DNA of 64,000 bases from Meghimatium bilineatum (GCA_034231615.1 CM067314.1:9239501-9303500), one strand, 5' to 3'; positions 1 to 11,094 are shown, numbered from the stretch's first letter. Numbers and translations are program-made. The notes: a model not told the origin generated them from the sequence alone.

Positions 1-283
1 TTCGCCAATGTGTTGCCGGGGCTCGAAAGGGGAGCAAAGAATAGCAACACTGTCTACCTGTCATGCATGTCATAAGAGACGACTACGGAGATTATATGAT
101 GGAGTTGGCTGTCCCATTCCATATGGGGTAAGTGACCCAAAGCGATGCTAAAGTTGGATATTTCAAGCAGAAAGGCGCGGATTTCGCAGCAATGCTGTAG
201 ACCATGACACAACGCATTCCATTCTCCGGACTACATCCTTCTAAACTGCAGGAGTTTGAGAACGAACGCAGAAGAAAAAGAAG
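1..283 (+). repeat. Dispersed retroposon family A, copy 1
   Basis: SINE-like repeat of about 280 bp with 5' core GTGTTGCCGGGGC and 3' end GAGAACGAACGC followed by an A/G-rich GAA tail. The same sequence recurs at 12061-12341 (plus), 25585-25858 (minus) and 60804-61067 (minus), which allows the ends to be defined. I see no tRNA-type A/B boxes in it. This copy may extend past the left edge of the window. Confidence 0.85.
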
Positions 284-337
284 TTTAATTGATTCTGTTA
301 AGTTGTTACTAGAAAAAAATTGTTAGTACTATCATCC

Positions 338-710
338 ATAATTACTTCGCGGTTCATTTATCGTGGCCTCAGTACATCGTGTATTTCTAAAGAACATATT
401 TACAATATGTACACTTTAGTTACATCTACGTATGTTATACACACACATGTATCATATTTATGTTATTTATACATTATTATATGCACGTTATTTAAACTAT
501 TAATATTTTATTTACATGTTTGAAACTATTCTTTAATGTTCTAATGATAACATATGCACTTATATGATTTTATATACACTTATTGATATTATACATACAC
601 CAAAAAATGTACGTGTGTTAAAAATGAGAGGATGACACTACTTCGCGGTTTTTCACTTATCGCGACCGGTTCTGGTCCCTATTAACCGCGATAACTGAGG
701 GATGTCTGTA
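338..710. mobile_element. Possible DNA-transposon (pogo/Tigger-like) non-autonomous remnant
   Basis: The segment 638-710 (ACTTCGCGG, then TTATCGCG, TTAACCGCGATAACTGAGGG and a terminal TGTA) resembles terminal inverted repeats of pogo/Tigger-type elements. A partial cognate (ACTTCGCGG, TTATCGTGG) lies at 344-375 in direct orientation. The interior is AT-rich with no coding. No matching opposite terminus was found, so this is weak. Confidence 0.3.
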
Positions 711-734
711 TATCCTATTAGTATGTAGCCATCA

Positions 735-1240
735 ACGCAATAATAATATCTGGAAGTCAAAGTCAATCAGCGCACGCAAGAAAATGCGCTTATTTAATTC
801 CTGCGTTATTCCGGTGCTATCATATGGATGTGAGAGCTGGAAAAGCTCTTTATCTTCAGAACAGAAATTACTGAGTTTCGAGAACAAATGTCTTCGTAGG
901 ATAACTAACACCCATTGTAGTGAATTCAAATCGAATGATAAAATCAGAGAAGAGACACATCAAAATTTCATCACAGATGTTATCAGAAAACGCCGTTGGT
1001 CCTACATCGGGCATGTTCTACGCGCAGACACCAACAGAATACACCACCAATCTCTTGAATGGATACCTACAGGCAAAAGAGCGAGGGGTAGACCAAAAGA
1101 AACAGAAGAACAATACTTAGAGAAAGTAAAACAACCAATACTCATACTATTCAAGAACTGCACAATATGGCTTTGAACAGACAGAATTGGAGAGATCTGA
1201 CCTCTGCCCTATGCGCTAACTTCAGCGCAAAAGGAAAATG
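735..1240 (+). pseudogene. LINE reverse transcriptase, C-terminal relic
   Basis: Degenerate C-terminal part of a non-LTR retrotransposon ORF2. The frame from 784 gives CVIPVLSYGCESW, LRRITNTHCSEF, RKRRWSYIGHVLR and GKRARGRPKET, the usual thumb and post-RT order (LLYGCE.W, RW.GHVLR, GRPR..W) of many animal LINEs. After a frameshift near 1130, the end MALNRQNWRDLTSALCA and a stop at about 1240 match the typical 'AqDR.kWr.lv.aLc' terminus. The catalytic RT core is absent (5' truncated). A T3 SINE in reverse orientation follows directly at 1243. Confidence 0.85.
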
Positions 1241-1242
1241 AA

Positions 1243-1415
1243 TGAAAATCAACCCAATATTTTTTGGCTGCAGTGATTTTTATTAGCATTATATATGTTT
1301 AGTAGTTAGCCATTGCTCTCTGAGAGGATGCACAATTGCCTGAATCGAGATTGGAACACGTTATTATGACCGTCACACACGCGGATCTGTACCTCGCCGC
1401 GTGAAAGCAGGCCAT
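1243..1415 (-). mobile_element. tRNA-derived SINE T3 (reverse copy)
   Basis: The reverse complement matches the plus copy at 24718-24905: a 3' module AAAATCACTGCAGCCAAAAA at the left end and a body containing CAGGCAATTGTGCATCC. The head is diverged. Confidence 0.7.
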
Positions 1416-2165
1416 CATAGATAATTCTATTTTAAATTCACTTTGTATTTGATAGTGAATTTTTTCTCTCAAAATTATTTCGTATTTTAGTCCGGGAGGG
1501 GGGGGGGTTAGGGGGCGGCATCTGACATACCGTGACCTTTTCTATCGGCGCCCGTGATAACGACCGTAAGATTTCTTATTGTCTGTTGACGGTACACTTC
1601 TCCCTCACCTTCCTGACACTAAAATTGCAGGAACACTTATGCAACAGACAGTTGTCTCGCTCGCTGCTCTGACTACAATTTGAAACATTTTTTTTATCGA
1701 TACGATCAATGCGACCGTGACGTGAAACAAACCGTGAATTATCTGTTCCCGACAAATACAATACAGTAAGGGAAACAATAATAGATGTAATAACAGTCAA
1801 CAGCGCAACCAGAAAATCCGCCGACAGATGACAAAAGCAGCAACTACCACATGTAATGTTGCATACATCCATGTTTGTGTAAAGCATCAGCTGTTATCAA
1901 AGTAAAACCGGCTTTCATGTCTTTGAAACAGCGCTTGTTGGTTGCTGTAATCAGCTGTGGTGACATGGTCTTGTCAGGATGAAATCAAACATATAACTGC
2001 TACTTGTCAGCTTTGTAGCAGAAACGTAAATTAGCCATGTGTGTCGACTTTTGGTCTTTGTCATTTAGTAAATACAGAAGAGTGGGTTGAGTTCGAGGCA
2101 AATCGTTGATCAAGGAAATGGAATTAATTTGGAAAAAAAACTGCACTTTTAGAATCGCGTAGGAC
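1416..2165. other. No gene seen; unique AT-rich sequence
   Basis: Holds a G homopolymer (about 1498-1508). A 103-codon minus frame at 1576-1887 has no recognisable similarity, repeats or splice context, and I do not call it. Confidence 0.6.
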
Positions 2166-2167
2166 TA

Positions 2168-2358
2168 CATGTCATATTATACTCTCATGGTTATCAGCAA
2201 CTTGTTAACATCGCATCCAAGTCATATTCTAGTCTCTTGGCTATCAGTAACTTGTTAACATCGCATCCAAGTAATATTCTAGTCTCTTGGTTATCAGCAT
2301 CTTGTTAACATCGCATCCAAGTCATATTCTAGTCTCTTGACTATCAGTAACTTGTTGG
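2168..2358. repeat. Minisatellite, 50 bp unit x ~4
   Basis: Direct repeats containing CATATTCTAGTCTCTTGG and AACTTGTTAACATCGCATCC, with a few substitutions between units. Confidence 0.9.
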
Positions 2359-2577
2359 GGAAAAAACAGGTAGTCAATTGCTAAATATTCTGGAATGCAA
2401 ATATGTTAAGGTTCAATGTATGTCAGACTTTGTCAAGGAAGTTGGAGAGGTGCGGGTGGGAGGGGGTTCAATCATACACACATTTTTCCCCTACAGGAAC
2501 TTAAACACAATATGTTTTACCACACAATACAATAATTATCATTACATAATACGATATTCATTACTAAAAAATATACT

Positions 2578-2745
2578 TAGTTCTTCTTCTCGTTCGCAGT
2601 TTGACGTGTCTACACAGCAAGTCCTGTTTTCTTAATAAATGCTGCTGTATCTGAAAGCTCCTCAGTGGTCCCATACATCTTTCTGTGGATATCCATCTCT
2701 GTGGGCCAGTATTCTTCCCTGAACTGGTTTAGTGTATTATAGTCT
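2578..2745 (-). repeat. Dispersed retroposon family C, copy 1
   Basis: The same sequence is found at 26457-26630. In minus orientation it ends GCGAACGAGAAGAAGAA, so it has a GAA-rich 3' tail. It includes CCACAGAGATGGATATCCAC and CACTGAGGAGCTTTCAGATA. It may be a fragment of a coding retroelement end, but I cannot assign it. Confidence 0.75.
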
Positions 2746-3541
2746 GTATGTATTATAATGTATTATAGAAGCGCACATGATATATCCATAGTTACTACGA
2801 TCCCTGTTTCAATAAATCTATTATAGTGTAGCAGTCGACAGTTCCAGATTGATACTGACTTATTAGGCTCTTCCTACATCTCTTATATTTCTCATTATGG
2901 CCTGTTCCGATCTTTACACCAATCTCGTCTCATAAGTCTTTAAGAGCGACCATTATTTGCACTTTAAAAAATTCTATGAGCGGGCCAGGTCCCTAAACGT
3001 ATTAATGTCAGTTCGAACTATTGATAAACTTATTGACACTTTGGCTGTGCTCGCCAATGTATCGGTTCGTTCATTACCCTAATCCACATCATGTCCTGGC
3101 ACGAATATAAAGGTAACCTTTCTGGTCATACATTGTGGCAATAACTCCAACCACTAACGACGGACGATTCTCGATTAAACTGTGCTGATCATGTTCTTTG
3201 AGTCACTTAGCATACATGATAATAGTCTTGTGACATCAGCCAAAACAGTGCCTCTGACATAGACTTGAACACTATCGTAAGAATGCTTCTGATTATAGTA
3301 CGACCGGGGGATGTTTATCGCATTGATCCCTTCTGTGTTAGTCTGTATGGCTGTTGTCTTGCTCCCATCTGTGTTAGTCTGTATGTCTGTTATTGTCTTG
3401 ACCCATTATTTTCTAGTCTGTCTGCCATGTCATTGCCAGATGTGTTTGAGTAGCCAGAAATCAAATGCACAACAATATTAATATGAGATTAAAGCAGCTG
3501 GTTGCCATGGTGATATATTTCAATATTTTAACATTGACGTA
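2746..3541. other. No gene seen
   Basis: AT-rich spacer with a short degenerate duplication at 3330-3415 (GTGTTAGTCTGTATG twice). No coding similarity. Confidence 0.6.
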
Positions 3542-3850
3542 GGCGCTTGGGAGAGCCTCGCTCAGGATAGAACGGCTTGGCGTTACAGCATTAGAACGGG
3601 AGCACTAGCGGCAGAAGAATTCAGACAAGAAACTGCAAGACAGAAGCGGACACGTAGAAAAGAAAAAACATCTCAACCTCACACAGATACCTTCTATTGT
3701 TGTCAATTCTGTAAAAGAACATTTTGTGCGCGCATTGGACTTGCTAGTCATTTAAAAACGCACTATTAACTTTATTATTTTATTATTTATTGTTATTATT
3801 ATTATGGTTGAGTTTTTGGTCATCGTCGATCACGACGGACGAACATCATT
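3542..3850 (+). pseudogene. LINE 3' end encoding a C-terminal C2H2 zinc finger
   Basis: An uninterrupted 75-codon frame without its own start (3542-3769) is the end of a non-LTR retrotransposon ORF2. It begins GAWESLAQDRTAWRYSIR, the conserved post-RT terminus, passes through a basic linker and ends with a C2H2 finger (FYCCQFCKRTFCARIGLASH, then LKTHY and stop). An AT-rich 3' UTR follows, ending near TGGTCATCGTCGATCACGAC and GGACGAACA at about 3845. The same 3' signature (TGGTCATC.. GGACGAACA) occurs in minus orientation near 27440 and 30205, so these belong to one LINE lineage. The copy is 5' truncated; no RT catalytic motif is present. Confidence 0.88.
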
Positions 3851-3972
3851 CATATTTCAACTAGTCCAGACTCGCAATGTCCACGCTATTCTAAAGCTTG
3901 AAGAGCGGACATAGATTCTTTAAAAGCATAAAGTTTTGGACTTTTGATTGAGAATCATCCTAAATGGTCTTT

Positions 3973-4374
3973 TCTTGATTCTTGATTAGAAACTGGCCTC
4001 TCAGCACGTGGGGCATTCCCATACGTGCTCCGTCCTCTGTTCCAACAGCCATTCGACTCGATGGTGTTTCGAGTCTAATGCCGCAAAAAGACTTCGACAT
4101 CAGGGCACAACTCTGGCCCTCGCGACAGGTTTCTTTGTTGTTTCGCCCACCTACGCCGTGCCCGTAACTAGTTCAAGTAAAACGTCGGCCTGTCAGAAAA
4201 ACATGGTAACTGTTATCGAAGGTTACGACTACGGGATTGTATAGATGACGTGTCATGAAGCTTCTATAAGAAGATAATCTCAATATAAAGTCATGTCATC
4301 TACTAAGGTTTTCTGTTGCATGGTTGGTTTGTCTAGTGAGCCATTGGTGACACCCACAGACGCAACCGCATGCG
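3973..4374 (-). mobile_element. Retroposon head+D composite with 12 bp target-site duplication
   Basis: Read on the minus strand it has a ~150 bp head (GCATGCGGTTGCG.. GTGGGTGTCACC.. GAAGCTTCATG) joined to the family D body and ending in a short TCAAGAATCAAGAA tail. It is flanked by a perfect 12 bp duplication, TAAATGGTCTTT, at 3961-3972 and 4375-4386, so the two modules moved as one unit. The head is shared with element F (20648, 58986); the D body is shared with 36360-36620 and 54596-54862. Small open frames here are incidental. Confidence 0.85.
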
Positions 4375-4396
4375 TAAATGGTCTTTAAGTGGTACA

Positions 4397-4436
4397 AGGC
4401 AACTTGTAGGGCAACTTGTAGGGCAACTTGTAAGGC
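4397..4436. repeat. Minisatellite, 12 bp unit x ~3.3
   Basis: GCAACTTGTAGG repeated in tandem. Confidence 0.8.
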
Positions 4437-5084
4437 TAATGTTGCAGCTTGATAGTTAGAGTAAATGTAATGACAGGCATCAAACAACGTATTACATATT
4501 TTATCTGAATTTCTATTTCGGCACCTTACCCTACTTTGATGGTGAGCCTTGATCAGAAGGGTCTGAATGCAATGTTCTAGTTGTTTATTATTGTCCGTGT
4601 CGCTTGCATCCGACTTACTGTGTCAGCATTTTTTTGTATACGTCTTAAAAACGTCTTGACGTCTGACAATTTAAAACCGGATTGTTGTTGTAAACGTTTT
4701 GTTTCTCTTTGCTGTTCATGTGTCCTGCCTGGGAGCGGTAGCTGTCCTTTTTTTTATTGACATGGTTTAGAACATACTTTTACTTGGTTCTTTCTTTTAG
4801 TTGCCAATTTTTTACTAGCTTATTATTTGGGTGATCTTTGCTTATTCTTTTAATTCTTTAGTAAGCTCTCATCGCAACCATATCTCTCTGTATTCAGAGA
4901 GGTACTATGTGTGTGTATATTTCACATACAGCCGTTGGTGTCGATCTAATGCGCACGGACGAGAATCAAAGGCAACTAAGTCTAAGCTCGCATAAAATAT
5001 TCGTATAAAGCGGCATAACCCTGTGAGTTGATTTCCTTGTGTCTTCGCTTGTATTTATATAGGAGTATATTTAATGTAAGATAT
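4437..5084. other. No gene seen
   Basis: T-rich unique sequence preceding the large 27 bp array. No coding similarity and no SINE match. Confidence 0.6.
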
Positions 5085-6956
5085 GTATTTGATAATACTT
5101 GTACAAATGATGTATTTGATAATACTTGTACAAATGATGTATTTGATAATACTTGTACAAATCATGTATTTGATGATACTTGTACAAATGATGTATTTGA
5201 TGATACTTGTACAAATGATGTATTTGATGATACTTGTACAAATGATGTATTTGATGATACTTGTACAAATGATGTATTTGATAATACTTGTACAAATGAT
5301 GTATTTGATGATACTTGTACAAATGATGTATTTGATAATACTTGTACAAATGATGTATTTGATGATACTTGTACAAATGATGTATTTGATGATACTTGTA
5401 CAAATGATGTATTTGATGATACTTGTACAAATGATGTATTTGATAATACTTGTACAAATGATGTATTTGATAATACTTGTACAAATGATGTATTTGATAA
5501 TACTTGTACAAATGATGTATTTGATAATACTTGTACAAATGATGTATTTGATAATACTTGTACAAATGATGTATTTGATAATACTTGTACAAATGATGTA
5601 TTTGATGATACTTGTACAAATGATGTATTTGATAATACTTGTACAAATGATGTATTTGATAATACTTGTACAAATGATGTATTTGATGATACTTGTACAA
5701 ATGATGTATTTGATAATACTTGTACAAATGATGTATTTGATGATACTTGTACAAATGATGTATTTGATAATACTTGTACAAATGATGTATTTGATAATAC
5801 TTGTACAAATGATGTATTTGATGATACTTGTACAAATGATGTATTTGATAATACTTGTACAAATGATGTATTTGATGATACTTGTACAAATGATGTATTT
5901 GATGATACTTGTACAAATGATGTATTTGATGATACTTGTACAAATGATGTATTTGATAATACTTGTACAAATGATGTATTTGATAATACTTGTACAAATT
6001 ATGTATTTGATAATACTTGTACAAATGATGTATTTGATGATACTTGTACAAATGATGTATTTGGTGATACTTGTACAAATGATGTATTTGATAATACTTG
6101 TACAAATGATGTATTTGATGATACTTGTACAAATGATGTATTTGGTGATACTTGTACAAATGATGTATTTGATGATACTTGTACAAATGATGTATTTGAT
6201 AATACTTGTACAAATTATGTATTTGATAATACTTGTACAAATGATGTATTTGATGATACTTGTACAAATGATGTATTTGATGATACTTGTACAAATGATG
6301 TATTTGATAATACTTGTACAAATTATGTATTTGATAATATGTGTACAAATGATGTATTTGATGATACTTGTACAAATGATGTATTTGATGATACTTGTAC
6401 AAATGATGTATTTGATGATACTTGTACAAATGATGTATTTGATGATACTTGTACAAATGATGTATTTGATGATACTTGTACAAATGATGTATTTGATGAT
6501 ACTTGTACAAATGATGTATATGATAATACTTGTACAAATGATGTATTTGATGATACTTGTACAAATTATGTATTTGATAATACTTGTACAAATGATGTAT
6601 TTGATAATACTTGTACAAATTATGTATTTGATGATACTTGTACAAATGATGTATATGATAATACTTGTACAAATGATGTATTTGATGATACTTGTACAAA
6701 TTATGTATTTGATAATACTTGTACAAATGATGTATTTGATAATACTTGTACAAATTATGTATTTGATAATATGTGTACAAATTATGTATATGATAATACT
6801 TGTACAAATGATGTATTTGATGATACTTGTACAAATTATGTATTTGATAATACTTGTACAAATTATGTATTTGATAATACTTGTACAAATTATGTATTTG
6901 ATAATACTTGTACAAATGATGTATTTGATGATACTTGTACAAATGATGTATTTGAT
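5085..6956. repeat. Large minisatellite, 27 bp unit x ~69
   Basis: Tandem unit beginning GATGTATTTGAT (A/G)AT and continuing ACTTGTACAAAT. Units differ mainly at one A/G site, with rarer AATTATGTA, GGTGAT and ATGTGT variants; variants become commoner toward the right end. The unit is 9 codons and lacks stops in several frames, so 620-675 codon open frames appear on both strands. I treat these as artefacts. The array resumes at 7112 after an inserted retroposon. Confidence 0.97.
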
Positions 6957-7111
6957 GGTTGGTTGGTTGCTGATCCAGCGGTCCATGAGCTCATGCCCTT
7001 TGACCCATTGTTGGGCCAGAGCCAGAGAACAACTATCACACCACTAGGAAGGTAGGTTTCAACCTAAGAACTGCTCCAAGCCACTGCAGTCAAGATAGGG
7101 TTAACTGTGCT
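6957..7111 (-). mobile_element. 5'-truncated retroposon F inserted in the 27 bp array
   Basis: The left end, GGTTGGTTGGTTGCTGATCC, is the reverse complement of the 3' end of element F (as at 59560-59585). It contains internal F sequence (CTCTGGCTCTGG.., AGGTTGAAACCTA..) with a deletion, and is truncated at its 5' end. The flanks are an 11 bp ATGTATTTGAT duplication at 6946-6956 and 7112-7122, although the array itself could supply this motif. Confidence 0.8.
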
Positions 7112-7205
7112 ATGTATTTGATAATACTTGTACAAATTATGTATTAAATAATACTTGTACAAATGATATATTTGATAAAACTTGTACAAATGATACATTT
7201 GACAG
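7112..7205. repeat. Continuation of the 27 bp minisatellite (~3.5 degenerate units)
   Basis: Same unit as 5085-6956, more diverged (ATGTATTAAATAATAC, GATATATTTGATAAAAC), lying beyond the inserted element. Confidence 0.9.
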
Positions 7206-7810
7206 TTTGTCAATGTTATTTAATAAAAAAAACTGATGTACACAAATTTTACGTATAGAAATAAACTACAAAAAAAATCTTGTTGTCAGGAATAAAAGAT
7301 GGCATTTCTCGCCTTTTGTTTGGAACATTGCACACTATCTGGCAGACGTCAGGATGGTTTGTATTCCAGCCCATAGCTGCTTCAACCTGCGCCCTCCTCC
7401 GACAATCTATTATCTATTTCTTCTCCTTGAGTGCCTTTCATTCTTCCACGTGGATCCGCTCATGAATTGTGCCAATTTGACGCACCGTGACGGGTCGCGT
7501 CGAATAGGTTACGCTTGATTGCACATGTAAACATTGATTGAAGCTAATTGAGTGTCGAAACACTCATGTAGAGTTTGGCGAATTCCCCCTCTCCTGGGGG
7601 TGTTCACATGCCATATTGAGGTACTGGCGGTAATGGCAAGACCAGCGATAGGAGTGTATAGAAAGAGTTTACAACAATGAGTGTAGAATGTTCATACATA
7701 CAGAATTAAGGACAAGTCGTACATACAACTAGTAGGAATGTTGAAATTGTTACTAGAGATGATTAGTGTTGTACTGCTACCTAATATTTATAGTTAGTGG
7801 CAAACGTATG
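7206..7810. other. No gene seen
   Basis: Unique sequence. A 61-codon frame at 7280-7465 is not recognisable. Confidence 0.6.
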
Positions 7811-7975
7811 TCGCATGGCTGAGAGGTTAGAGCATTGGTCTGACACTAGTTAGGTATAGAGTTCCCCGGTAAGGAAATTTTAAAACTCACCCTGTGCATG
7901 ACGTGGCGCCAGCAAGTGCATGCGGTCATTATCACATAGCTACAAAATCCCACGCTGTAACTCCTTAAGGGGAAA
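7811..7975 (+). mobile_element. tRNA-derived SINE T1
   Basis: The head has a consensus Pol III A box (TGGCTGAGAGG, about 7817-7827) and a B-box-like GAGTTCCCC. The body CATGACGTGGCG.. ATGCGG.. TATCACATAGCT ends ACTCCTTAAGGGG. The reverse copy at 25980-26178 matches over the whole length and keeps a better B box. Confidence 0.85.
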
Positions 7976-8004
7976 AATGCAGTATGTGACAGTTTTTTGA
8001 GAGA

Positions 8005-8333
8005 GTGACAAACATTCAATATTTATAGTCTAGAGTAGCAACCACATAATTCAATATTTATAGTTTGGAGTAGCTACTACATATTTCAATATTTATAGAT
8101 TGGAGTAGCTACCATATATTTCAATATTTATAGTTTGGAGTAGCTACCACATATTTCAATATTTATAGTTTGGAGTAGCTACCACATATTTCAATATTTA
8201 TAGTTTGGAGTAGCTACCACATATTTCAATATTTATAGTTTGGAGTAGCTACCACATATTTCAATATTTATAGTTTGGCGTAGCTACCACATATTTCAAT
8301 ATTTATAGTTTGGAGTAGCTACCACATATTTCT
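8005..8333. repeat. Minisatellite, 35 bp unit x ~9
   Basis: Unit containing TTTCAATATTTATAG and TTTGGAGTAGCTACCACATA; the left-most units are the most diverged. Confidence 0.95.
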
Positions 8334-8405
8334 TCTTCTTCAGCGTTCATTCTCAAACTTCTGTTTGTTCTCTCGTGTAACAGGGCGGTTGTCATACTAG
8401 ATTTC
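8331..8405 (-). repeat. Dispersed retroposon family B, 3' fragment
   Basis: The reverse complement ends TTTGAGAATGAACGCTGAAG followed by AAGAAGAA, matching copies at 42485-42665 and 45396-45545. It begins exactly where the 35 bp array stops. Confidence 0.7.
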
Positions 8406-8589
8406 CAGTAGGATGTGGTGCTAAGAATGGAAATACGTTGTCTTTTCGTTTTATTTGCGCCAATTGTCCAACACATCCATCTTCGTCGGTCTACCCCAGA
8501 TTTTGAAGCGCTGGTTTATTTTGGTATATATCTAGTAACGCAATTATTGAATGATGACAGCTGTATAAACATATCTCTATATATTTTAA

Positions 8590-8760
8590 GAACAGTAATA
8601 GAGAGAACTTTAGAAGTAAAAACAGATCTATTTCTCTATTTTATAGACTAGACGACAGCTTTTGACAAAGTTAGACATAGTGAGGTTATCCACATGCTAG
8701 AAAATCTGAACATTGATGGTAGAGATCAAAGAATAATCAAAATGTAAATTGGCAGCAGAT
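8590..8760 (+). pseudogene. LINE reverse transcriptase, catalytic-domain fragment
   Basis: Translated residues LRTVIERTLEVKTDLFLYFI, then D (stop) TTAFDKVRHSEVIHMLENL and NIDGRDQRIIKM match the RT segment around the first catalytic Asp of animal LINEs (FIDY.KAFD.V.H..L...L..L.IDG.D.RII). Two in-frame stops show it is dead. It covers only part of the RT; the YADD region is absent. Confidence 0.85.
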
Positions 8761-8859
8761 AGCAATTACATGAGCGAACAACCAAATTTGGTCCTTTCAA
8801 CAGATAAAACAAAGTGTGAGACATTGCTAACAAAAATTTCAAGTTTTGAGTTACTACCC

Positions 8860-9050
8860 AAGATTTTTAGCTTAGAGTTACTACGATAAATCACTATTGT
8901 AGAGTTGTTAAATAATATTTCTCGTGTAGAGTTGCTACCAAAGTTCTCTAGTATAGAGTTGCTACCACAGATCTCTAGTATAGAATTGCTACAATATATT
9001 TCTAGAATAGATTTGCGGCCAAAGATCTCTATTGTCGAGTTACAGGCAAA
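8860..9050. repeat. Degenerate minisatellite, ~30 bp unit x ~6
   Basis: Repeated TAGAGTTGCTACCA.. ATCTCTAGTA units with heavy divergence. Confidence 0.8.
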
Positions 9051-9640
9051 CAACTATTAGTTCCTCTACTCACTTGACGAGTTACAAGCATACAATTATT
9101 AGTTCGTGTATTCATTTGACGAGTTGCAAGCATACTACTATTAGTTCTTGTACTCACTTGATGAGTTGAAAGCATACACCTGTTAATTTCTCTACTCACT
9201 TTATGAGTTGTAAGCATACAACTATTAGTTCTTGTACTTAATGAGCTGCAAGCATACAGCTGTTAGTTCCTCGACTCACTTGAAAAGTTGCAAGCATACA
9301 ACTATTAGTTCCTCTACTCACTTGACGAGTTACAAGCATACAACTATTAGTTCCTCTACTCACTTGACGTGTTACAAGCATACAATTATTAGTTCGTGTA
9401 TTCATTTGACGAGTTGCAAGCATACTACTATTAGTTCTTGTACTCACTTGATGAGTTGCAAGCATACAGCTGTTAGTTCCTCGACTCACTTGAAAAGTTG
9501 CAAGCATACAACTATTATTTCCTTTACTCACTTGATGATTTGCAAGCATACAACTATTAGTTCTTGTACTCACTTGATCAGTTGCGAGCATACAACTATT
9601 AGTTCCTCTACTCACATGACGAGTTGCAAGCATACATTTC
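9045..9640. repeat. Minisatellite, 42 bp unit x ~14
   Basis: Unit containing CTCACTTGACGAGTT(G/A)CAAG and CATACAACTATTAGTTC. A block of about five units appears twice (compare 9060-9180 and 9310-9440), a higher-order duplication. Open frames on both strands follow from the 14-codon unit. Confidence 0.95.
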
Positions 9641-10025
9641 TCTTAGTTTTAGGACACTCCATCTTTAAGAAGTTACTGGATGTCAAATACATTAAAATAT
9701 GATTCTTCCGGCCATAGTAAACCTGCAATTGAAGCTGGGCTAGAGAAACATGCAGCCTCAGACCCCATAGGACTGCCTCAGACGTTCCAAAACGAAGTAT
9801 GATTTATAGAGGTGCCTACAATGACGAGCCGTTCCAGCGGAATATTATTGAAGAGAAATCTCTGATTTCCAGAAGTGATAAGAAAGGAAAATGGGAGGGA
9901 CTGTTGGTGTTTGTTTCAACAGCGGAAAGCTCCTGATAAATATCTTCCTGGACAGCTTACCTGTGACCAGGTGGGAAAGGTGAACTAAATGTTGAAAGCT
10001 GGAACAATGAAATGAAGATGGAGAT
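9641..10025. other. No gene seen
   Basis: Unique AT-rich sequence. Confidence 0.6.
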
Positions 10026-10470
10026 ATGAATGATGTTGGTTATTTTAGATGATGGAGTAGTGTTAAGTGCAGGCCCATAGATTATTAGGGGGGGGGGGGG
10101 TTTGCTGTTCAAAACCCCTCCCCTTAAAAAAATAGAAACATAACTTTTAGTACGTAAATAATACTCATGTGGAAGACAGGTAATGAAGTCCTACTTGATG
10201 ACGACTAACACACTATCACTGACGGATGTTTACATGAATAAATATGGTACATACAACAAAACAAAACACAGAATATAATCATACAAATGACAATACACGG
10301 GACTTCTCCATCGTCTAAAATAACCAACATCATTCATGTCCTGTGTATTGTCATTCTGTGTTTTATTTTGTTGTATGTACCATATTTATTCATGTAAACA
10401 TCCGTCAGTGATAGTGTGTTAGTCGTCATCAAGTAGGACTTCATTACCTGTCTACCACGTGAGTATTATT
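10026..10470. repeat. Foldback element: ~140 bp inverted repeats with 34 nt loop
   Basis: The left arm 10157-10303 and right arm 10338-10470 are reverse complements with a few mismatches and one short indel. The 34 nt loop (10304-10337) is itself the reverse complement of 10026-10057 (ATGAATGATGTTGGTTATTT). Part of the structure could be a foldback transposon; no coding sequence lies inside. Confidence 0.9.
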
Positions 10471-11094
10471 TTCAATTATGTTCTACTAGCAGTACCACCT
10501 TCTATTGATTATCAACTTTTAGTACGTAGAATTTGGTTAACCGCGGGCAAAAAGCACCAAATAATAAATAACATTCTTAACGATTCTTCACAAAAAGGAC
10601 CACATTTTTCATCAAAGAGACAGATAGTCTCTTGGAAAGGACACATGGAAGGGTACCAATGATTTTAAGAAACCCCCTCCCCTCCTTTTTTAAGTTCATA
10701 TCCACAAATCTGGTTAAGAGGTGTACACATATATGTCTTCCATAGCAAACAGATGGATCATAGTTGCCAATAACTCATGTTTTATTTAGTTACATTTTCT
10801 TGATATAATTTTTATATATTCATGTGCCAGAGAACGATTGTTGACACAAGAGTTGATATATGTCATCATAATTAGGTTCCGTGCCGACAGGCGTATGCGA
10901 TCATGAATTTCCACAACTCTCTAACTATAGTATCTTTTTTTCTAAGGAAAGTTATTGACTCTTTGTGATGACAGGATGTCAGGTTAATATTTTCTCACGC
11001 TGCTGTCCTTGATCTCTCTTCCTCTTTATTTTACCTGTTGTAACTATTTCTTCAGACCTCATTATTTCATAACGTGGTAAAAAATTTAAGATTG
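10471..11094. other. No gene seen
   Basis: Contains AACTTTTAGTACGTA (10507), a direct copy of 10142-10156 just outside the foldback. The 67-codon frame at 10459-10662 begins inside the right arm and is not recognisable. Confidence 0.55.

Noticed and set aside
1576-1887. 103-codon minus frame with a hydrophobic segment
   Set aside because: No recognisable similarity, no splice partner; length is within chance expectation.
5028-7055. Open frames of 623-675 codons on both strands
   Set aside because: They are translations of the 27 bp tandem array (9-codon unit), exist in several frames at once, and run into an inserted retroposon. No start context, splice or domain evidence.
7811-7900. Functional tRNA gene
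   Set aside because: A- and B-box-like motifs are present but no cloverleaf can be drawn and the head is fused to a dispersed SINE body.
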